Position numbers and translations under genes: made by a program. Shown here piece by piece: positions 6,175 through 9,451 of a stretch of 9,451 nucleotides of DNA (within the stretch, counting starts at the first letter, position 1; each line of letters starts with the position of its first letter). The stretch lies in assembly GCA_015521275.1 (NCBI GenBank), contig WAOJ01000132.1:1-9451 (forward strand), in the 5' to 3' direction. The notes below the pieces were generated by a model. It saw only the letters and a list, made by a program, of their open reading frames with translations. It was not told the origin of the DNA and did no database searches. The stretch comes from Desulfurococcales archaeon. Lineage in GTDB: Archaea; Thermoproteota; Thermoprotei_A; Sulfolobales; Ignicoccaceae.

Positions 6175-6955
6175 TACAAGCCATTAGCTCCCTGCTTAAG
6201 GGTCTCCAGCAAGACGTATCTATCCTCCCTTCCTTTATGGCCATCTCCAACTTCTTCTTGACCTCTTCCACATTTACACCGTACTTCCTCCTGTAAACCT
6301 CTGGTACGTCAAACTTCACCTCAAACATCGCGGAGAGGGGCAATATCGGTAAGAGCACCAACTCTTCGCTTAATTCCCTTATGTAGTAAACGGCCTTCAG
6401 CTTAGGACTTAACATGGCAATTAAGTAAGTGAAGGCACTCTCCGGCTTGAAGCCCCCTGTAGGGGAGACGTAAAGCTTGTAGTCCTTATATTGTCCTAAG
6501 ACGTACCTCATGGTACAGGCTAAGTTGGCTATGCCGTTGTAAAACATCACTGCTTGGGGCTTGCCCAAGTCCTTAACGGTCAAGGCATCCGTGCTATAGC
6601 CCTTGCTATCCAAGTACTTTTTGAGCACAGAACAAGATATCTCGCCGGCAAAGGTATCGGAGCACAACAAGACTACCTTTAGCTCCTCGTCCTCAGAGTA
6701 GAGGTCTTCTACGGCACTCAAGAAGGAGTTCAGCTCCGCGCTGGCCGCCTTCGGGTCCGTTTCGACGTACTGAACGACGTCTTCAATGAAGTCACAGAGC
6801 TTCTCCTTCAACATCCTCCTTAATTCCGCGTCTATTTCTGGGCTCCAGTCCCGGGCGACGAGTTGCTTTGGGCAAGCATCCGGTTTAGTCTTACAGTAGT
6901 TTCTGATGACCGAAGTGCCTACGCTCAAGACGTGGACGTCCAACAGCCTCGCCAC
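6149..6955 (-). CDS. CARF-domain protein of the APE2256 family, Crn1-like ring nuclease candidate
   Basis: A 268-residue protein with a CRISPR-associated Rossmann fold (CARF) of the APE2256 type. The first strand and loop read VHVLSVGTSVIRN (7-19), and the ligand-site loop later on reads YVSPTGGFKPE (162-172). In Sulfolobus Crn1 ring nucleases a Ser in the first loop and the Lys of the TGGFK motif are the catalytic residues that cut cyclic tetra-adenylate; the counterparts here are S11 or S15 and K170. After the CARF part (to about 205) only a short helical tail follows (EVYRRKYGVNVEEVKKKLEMA), with no HEPN R-x4-6-H motif or PD-(D/E)xK nuclease, which favours a ring nuclease or sensor over a Csx1/Csm6 effector. 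The start is GTG 6955; TTG 6943 would also keep the first strand. No cas genes or CRISPR repeats lie in the window. The gene diverges from the radical-SAM gene. Confidence 0.8.
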   Translation of the reverse strand: MARLLDVHVLSVGTSVIRNYCKTKPDACPKQLVARDWSPEIDAELRRMLKEKLCDFIEDVVQYVETDPKAASAELNSFLSAVEDLYSEDEELKVVLLCSDTFAGEISCSVLKKYLDSKGYSTDALTVKDLGKPQAVMFYNGIANLACTMRYVLGQYKDYKLYVSPTGGFKPESAFTYLIAMLSPKLKAVYYIRELSEELVLLPILPLSAMFEVKFDVPEVYRRKYGVNVEEVKKKLEMAIKEGRIDTSCWRPLSRELMACITSHKQQR

Positions 6956-6963
6956 TTATTTTT
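6955..6963 (+). promoter_or_regulatory. TATA box of the radical-SAM gene, on the CARF gene start codon
   Basis: CTTATTTTT is centred about 28 bp before ATG 6987, which predicts a leaderless or nearly leaderless transcript starting near 6985. The element touches the GTG 6955 start of the divergent CARF gene, so initiation complexes for the two genes would compete for the same DNA. Confidence 0.5.
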
Positions 6964-6986
6964 GCAGCGAAGACGCCTATGAGGCT

Positions 6987-8072
6987 ATGATAGCGTGTAA
7001 GAACTGTGGCAAGCCCGCGGCTAGGGCTATAGGCTACTGTTACGACTGCGTGAGGAAGGGCCATCTGGAAACGGCTATGGAAACGCATAGGAGGTGGAGG
7101 TCCAAGCTCCGCTTGCCCCCGGAGCCCCCTAGGCAAGGGCTCAAGTGCTCTACGTGCGTCAACGAGTGCAGAATACCGAGGGGCTTCACAGGCTATTGTG
7201 GCGTTTGGCGTAACGTGGGTCACCTAAAGGCCGACTTCAAGGTTTACGCTTACTTAGATCCCTTACCCACGAACTGTGTCTCCACCCCGGTGTGTCCAGC
7301 AGCTACTCGCAGAGGGTTTCCGTTCTTCACAGATACCGAAGGACCCGAGTACGGCTACTATAACTTGGCCGTGTTCGCTTATGGTTGTACTTTAGATTGC
7401 TTGTACTGCCAGAACTGGGAGCACAAGACCGACTTGTTCAAGGTGAAGGAAGCCAACTACCAAGAGCTCCTAGGCATGGCATTAGACCCTAGGGTTAGGT
7501 GTATATGCTACTTCGGTGGCGACCCCACTCCTCAAGCTCCCCACTTCATAAGGCTCTCTAGGGAGGTACTCAATAAGACTACGTCCATCAAGAGGATCTG
7601 CTGGGAAACCAATGGATTGGCAAACCCTAACATAATGAGGCTAATGGCTCAACTGAGCTTGGAGAGCGGAGGCATAGTTAAGATAGACTGGAAGGCTTGG
7701 AACCCTAACGTCTACAAGGCTTTGACCGGTATCGACGGTGAAAAGGCATTGAAGAGGCTGAAAGAGAACGCCAAGATGATAGTAGAGATGGGAAGGGATA
7801 GGTCGGACCCGCCCTTGTTGGTGGTTAGCCTACTGTTGGTACCGCTTTACATAACGCTTGAGGAGGTCAGAGGGGTAGCGGAGTTCGTGGCAAGCTTAGG
7901 GAACGTGCCGTTGGTGCTATTAGCCTTCCACCCCTCTTGGCTCATGAGCGATTTGCCAACTACTTCTAGGAAGCATGCAGAAGAAGCAGTTAAGGTTGCT
8001 AGGGAAGCTGGCGTTAAGGAGGTCTACCTCGAGAACGTCCACTTGCTGAGCGACGCCGAATATCCGTTCTGA
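6987..8072 (+). CDS. Radical-SAM protein with N-terminal zinc ribbons (PFL-activase/AmmeMemoRadiSam-like)
   Basis: A 361-residue radical-SAM enzyme. The 4Fe-4S motif is GCTLDCLYCQNW (C134, C138, C141), with SAM-contact elements GGDPTP (177-182) and ETNG (207-210). Ahead of it lie a zinc-ribbon-like CKNC...CYDC (C4, C7, C18, C21) and a second cluster CSTCVNEC...GYC (C54, C57, C61, C71), then C97 and C103 in NCVSTPVCPA. The second cluster followed by a WRN/RN-like segment and the CxxxCxxC domain resembles proteins annotated as pyruvate formate-lyase activating enzyme homologues and the AmmeMemoRadiSam family; no PFL-type glycyl-radical enzyme is in the window, so the substrate is unknown. ATG 6987 is chosen because it begins just before the zinc ribbon and fits the TATA box; the frame is open upstream but that part overlaps the CARF gene. 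It probably is a single-gene transcript ended by the hairpin and pyrimidine tract at 8131-8187. Confidence 0.87.
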   Translation: MIACKNCGKPAARAIGYCYDCVRKGHLETAMETHRRWRSKLRLPPEPPRQGLKCSTCVNECRIPRGFTGYCGVWRNVGHLKADFKVYAYLDPLPTNCVSTPVCPAATRRGFPFFTDTEGPEYGYYNLAVFAYGCTLDCLYCQNWEHKTDLFKVKEANYQELLGMALDPRVRCICYFGGDPTPQAPHFIRLSREVLNKTTSIKRICWETNGLANPNIMRLMAQLSLESGGIVKIDWKAWNPNVYKALTGIDGEKALKRLKENAKMIVEMGRDRSDPPLLVVSLLLVPLYITLEEVRGVAEFVASLGNVPLVLLAFHPSWLMSDLPTTSRKHAEEAVKVAREAGVKEVYLENVHLLSDAEYPF

Positions 8073-8130
8073 GCCTCAGTTCCGGCGTAGGCCGCTCACC
8101 GCTCGCTTGGGTCGGGCTAACCTCATCGGC

Positions 8131-8187
8131 GGGGCTCTTCATTGCCCTCGCTCTGAGCCCCTTAAGCGTCTAGACCTCTTTCTCTTT
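8131..8187 (+). terminator. Probable terminator after the radical-SAM gene
   Basis: A perfect seven-base inverted repeat, GGGGCTC (8131-8137) and GAGCCCC (8155-8161), is followed 14 bases on by the pyrimidine tract CCTCTTTCTCTTT (8175-8187). Archaeal termination depends mainly on T-rich tracts, so the tract is the more telling part. A 17-base loop makes the hairpin only moderately convincing. Confidence 0.4.
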
Positions 8188-8260
8188 ACTATACCTTCCA
8201 GCCTGCGGTCACCTTTCCAACACCCACTAGGCCTTAGCCGGTGAAAACCTTCAAAGTGGG

Positions 8261-8273
8261 ATCACCCGGTGAT
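8261..8273. repeat. 13-base palindrome ATCACCCGGTGAT
   Basis: Six-base arms ATCACC and GGTGAT flank a single C. It lies 53 bp before the 31-codon ORF and 24 bp upstream of nothing else recognisable. Size and symmetry suit a dimeric regulator, but such short palindromes also arise by chance. Confidence 0.35.
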
Positions 8274-8325
8274 AGCGACAGAGTATTTGGGGAGTACCGA
8301 TGATCTCAGCACCGGGGAAAGGGGG

Positions 8326-8421
8326 ATGAGGTTGGTAGAACTCATAAACAGGCTAATCGAAGACATAGTCTCCGATGTGGAAAGGTTCGTTGAGGTAGTT
8401 ACTAATGTAGACGAAGAATGA
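8326..8421 (+). CDS. Possible 31-residue coiled-coil-like peptide
   Basis: A short ORF from ATG 8326 to TGA 8421, with GGGGAAAGGGGG directly upstream as a strong purine ribosome site. The peptide begins MRLVELINRLIEDIVSD and has hydrophobic residues at 3, 7, 10, 14, 18, 21 and 25, a 4-3-4 pattern typical of an amphipathic or coiled-coil helix, and an acidic end. Codon use (AGG, ATA, GAG/GAA) is like that of the real genes in the window. The frame is open back to 8244 with GTG 8269 as a longer alternative start (50 residues). ATTTTATT just after the stop could end the transcript. It could be a true micro-protein, the remnant of a larger gene such as an antitoxin, or chance. Confidence 0.35.
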   Translation: MRLVELINRLIEDIVSDVERFVEVVTNVDEE

Positions 8422-8582
8422 AATTTTATTCGTAATACTACCTTAGAAGTTAGCTGTGCTCTCGAGTCGTTTGCTCTAGGATCCAGAGTGGGGTGCATTA
8501 GGGGTCTTCCGAAATCAGTGATACCGACGCAGCCTCCTCCTTGGTCATTATACGTTTACTCCGACAGCCCCTTGCTTCTTCG

Positions 8583-8603
8583 CTCCCGAAGGCGGGTCGG
8601 GAG
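8583..8603. repeat. GC-rich hairpin
   Basis: Perfect seven-base arms CTCCCGA (8583-8589) and TCGGGAG (8597-8603) enclose a seven-base loop AGGCGGG. A related but unpaired block, CCCGAAGGTCGGTCCCG, recurs around 8712-8728. No T-tract follows on either side, so it is not an obvious terminator; it may be part of a structured RNA or a protein site. Confidence 0.45.
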
Positions 8604-8617
8604 TCGATATGAAATAA

Positions 8618-8648
8618 CCAAGGTTACGCAAATCCCAAGGTTTACCTT
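8618..8648. repeat. Two CCAAGGTT repeats, second within an inverted repeat
   Basis: CCAAGGTT occurs at 8618-8625 and 8635-8642, 17 bases apart. The first sits in AACCAAGGTT and the second in AAGGTTTACCTT (8637-8648), whose arms AAGGT and ACCTT pair around TT. They directly precede the GTTAAC cluster and may belong to the same regulatory segment. Confidence 0.35.
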
Positions 8649-8663
8649 AGTATTACGCTTCAT

Positions 8664-8707
8664 GGTAGAGTTAACGCCCAGTTAACTTGACCGCCGGTAG
8701 AGTTAAC
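8664..8707. repeat. Direct repeat GGTAGAGTTAAC with three phased GTTAAC palindromes
   Basis: The twelve-base word GGTAGAGTTAAC is present exactly at 8664-8675 and 8696-8707, 32 bp apart. Its palindromic core GTTAAC also occurs at 8681-8686, so the three cores start at 8670, 8681 and 8702: steps of 11 and 21 bp, close to one and two helical turns. All three would lie on one face of the DNA, as expected for cooperative binding of a dimeric regulator. No partner gene is identified; the protease promoter is about 215 bp to the right. Confidence 0.5.
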
Positions 8708-8767
8708 CTCCCCGAAGGTCGGTCCCGCGTAACACCGAGAGATGGAAATGGCTATGGACTCCGCTAG

Positions 8768-8784
8768 GGCCTCAGTCGGAGGCC
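8768..8784. repeat. Hairpin GGCCTC / GAGGCC
   Basis: Six-base GC-rich arms at 8768-8773 and 8779-8784 enclose a five-base loop AGTCG. The right arm is also part of a perfect palindrome GGAGGCCTCC (8778-8787), so two alternative pairings compete. It lies within a 22-codon ORF. Confidence 0.4.
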
Positions 8785-8922
8785 TCCTCGCTGACCCGTT
8801 TTCCCTATAGCTGAATAGAACGCGTCTGGATCTTCTTCGCGAGGCTTAGATCGGAGTGTTACTTTCATCCCTTCCCATTCACTGCATCTCAGAGGAACGT
8901 TGTTCACGACGCGCTATACTAA

Positions 8923-8932
8923 TATTTTAATA
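8923..8932 (+). promoter_or_regulatory. TATA box of the aspartic protease gene
   Basis: ATTTTAATA is centred near 8927, giving a predicted transcript start near 8953, eight bases ahead of the TTG 8961 start. The GGGATC sequence at 8951-8956 could act as ribosome site. The intact promoter contrasts with the broken reading frame it drives. Confidence 0.5.
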
Positions 8933-8960
8933 CAACCACTACAGCACGCTGGGATCGCCT

Positions 8961-9352
8961 TTGGGATTGGCCTTCAAAGACGTGATAATAAAACGGCAAG
9001 AAGTACAGGGCATTGATCGACACCGGTTTTAACGGCGAAGTCTTGGTCTCCAAGAGTCGCAAAAGAAATAGGACTTAAAGTGCTCGAAGAGAAGGAGAGG
9101 ACTACAGTAGACGGAAGAAAAGTGAAGGTCAAGGTAGGAATAGCCAAAGTCAAGATCGATGACGAAAGCTACATGTTTGTGGAAGAGGTCGAAGGATTGC
9201 CTTTGGACGTGTTGATTGGTGTTCAAGCATTGGAGAGGCTGGGCTACTACGTGGACCCGAAGGACGGAACCATAAAGAAAGTAGGGCTCCTCCGTCTAAA
9301 CTTTCAAGGACAGACCCTCAAAATCCATCGATTGCATGTGATCGAGCAGTAA
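8961..9352 (+). pseudogene. Clan AA aspartic protease (DTGF / AF_0612 type), two frameshifts
   Basis: Three frames must be joined to read one retropepsin-like protease of about 130 residues. Frame one (8961-8993) gives the start LGLAFKDVII; frame two (8995-9054) gives GKKYRALIDTGFNGEVLVS with the catalytic DTG in the DTGF form; frame three (9056-9352) gives VAKEIGLKVLEE and later LDVLIGVQALERLGYYVDP, the second half of the fold. Both breaks vanish if one A is removed: from the four-A run at 8990-8993 (restoring VIINGKK) and from AA at 9052-9053 (restoring VSRVAKE). Members of this archaeal and cyanobacterial family are single-domain, presumably dimeric proteases of unknown substrate. TTG 8961 fits the TATA box and the usual N-terminus; without repair only a 90-residue fragment from GTG 9080 lacking the active site could be made. 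The alternatives are true decay, sequencing error or, less likely, programmed +1 shifting. Confidence 0.75.
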
Positions 9353-9381
9353 ACAGTAACGATACGTAGGGGGATCATGGT

Positions 9382-9444
9382 ATGGAAACGATCCTAGTGA
9401 GGCCTTTGCGGAAGCCGGAACGTGGGAACTTTGCTCGAAACTGA
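9382..9444 (+). CDS. Possible start of a short or frameshifted ORF at the right edge
   Basis: ATG 9382 opens a 20-codon frame ending at TGA 9442, preceded by GGGGGATC (9369-9376) as possible ribosome site. The peptide begins METILVRPLRKPE. Shifting one frame at about 9420 gives an open frame VGTLLETELS to the window end, so this could be another frameshifted gene like the protease before it. Too short to identify. Confidence 0.2.
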   Translation: METILVRPLRKPERGNFARN

Positions 9445-9451
9445 ATTATCC

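Larger units (their letters stand above)
8073..8960. other. Gene-poor region of about 890 bp
   Basis: Between the radical-SAM gene and the protease promoter I find no convincing gene, tRNA, rRNA or CRISPR array, in sharp contrast to the overlapping genes on the left. Contents: a hairpin/pyrimidine tract (8131-8187), an odd-centred palindrome ATCACCCGGTGAT (8261-8273), a 31-codon ORF (8326-8421), an AT-rich ATTTTATT (8423-8430), a hairpin at 8583-8603, short direct repeats (8618-8707), and a hairpin at 8768-8784 inside a 22-codon alanine-rich ORF (ATG 8742 to TAG 8810). A 65-codon frame at 8488-8685 has a Pro/Arg-rich composition unlike its neighbours and no ribosome site, so I do not call it. 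The stretch could be decayed genes, an unrecognised structured RNA or a regulatory segment. Confidence 0.6.

Noticed and set aside
6149..6955. CARF protein as a Csm6/Csx1 effector ribonuclease
   Set aside because: No HEPN R-x4-6-H motif and not enough sequence after the CARF domain.
8079..8173. Open plus-strand frame after the radical-SAM stop encoding a hydrophobic stretch (AWVGL...FIALALSPLSV)
   Set aside because: No start codon or ribosome site, codons (CGC, CTC, GCG) unlike the neighbours, and the minus strand is open as well, typical of a GC-rich stretch by chance.
8280..8345. GGGGAAAG and ACAGAG words reminiscent of RNase P RNA, and ATGAT/ATGAGG words reminiscent of box C/D sRNA
   Set aside because: The matching second conserved region or boxes D/C'/D' at proper spacing are absent.
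8262..8498. 78-codon minus-strand ORF
   Set aside because: Ser/Thr-rich mirror of the 31-codon plus-strand ORF, the usual look of a shadow frame.
8615..8645. T-arm-like sequence GGTTACGCAAATCCC suggesting a tRNA
   Set aside because: No acceptor, D or anticodon arms can be fitted around it, and the loop spacing is wrong.
8488..8685. 65-codon plus-strand ORF
   Set aside because: Pro/Ser/Arg-rich product with no motif, no ribosome site, and it runs through the hairpin and repeats; likely chance.
1..9451. CRISPR array, insertion sequence or attachment site
   Set aside because: No regularly spaced repeats of 24-37 bases, no transposase frame, and no tRNA gene or long direct repeat pair was seen.

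Overview
The window looks like a piece of chromosome from a hyperthermophilic crenarchaeon, probably Desulfurococcales and possibly Ignicoccus; the genus is a guess from overall feel, not from a marker gene. Supporting signs are archaeal information-processing genes (diphthine synthase, Nob1), a CRISPR-linked CARF protein of the APE2256 type, a LysK-type hydrolase, arginine written mostly as AGG/AGA, frequent GTG and TTG starts, AT-rich TATA boxes 25-30 bp ahead of starts, and GGTG/GAGG ribosome sites.

Bases 1-8072 are packed end to end. From the left: dphB (+) and a small ribbon-helix-helix regulator (+), which meets a minus-strand operon tail to tail. That operon runs nob1, a 56-residue two-helix membrane protein too short for routine ORF calling, a 121-residue exported or membrane-anchored protein, and a ProC-like reductase. 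All its junctions overlap: 4, 19 and 59 bp. Divergent from nob1 is a CYTH-domain protein (+), which converges on a second minus-strand unit: a possible 33-residue acidic peptide, lysK, and an unrecognised cysteine-rich protein coupled to lysK by ATGA. A symmetric TATA box appears to drive that unit leftwards and an RNA m5C methyltransferase rightwards. The methyltransferase converges on a lone CARF/ring-nuclease-like protein (-), whose start lies about 30 bp from the start of a divergent radical-SAM protein rich in cysteine clusters.

Bases 8073-9451 are very different. There are about 890 bp without a convincing gene, holding several hairpins, short direct repeats, three GTTAAC palindromes spaced 11 and 21 bp apart, and one or two candidate mini-ORFs. 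Then comes an AF_0612-type clan AA aspartic protease gene with a good promoter but two +1 frame shifts, each explained by one extra A. This right end looks like a decaying or accessory segment, or one with undetected RNA or regulatory content.

Functionally the left part is mostly translation and RNA maturation (EF-2 diphthamide, 16S rRNA 3' end, m5C in RNA) mixed with amino-acid metabolism (ProC-like, LysK). The most unusual items are the lone ring nuclease with no CRISPR locus in view, the paired small membrane proteins locked between nob1 and proC, the acidic peptide and cysteine-rich protein flanking lysK, and the repeat-bearing gap before the frameshifted protease. I did not find an unmistakable new multi-gene system.
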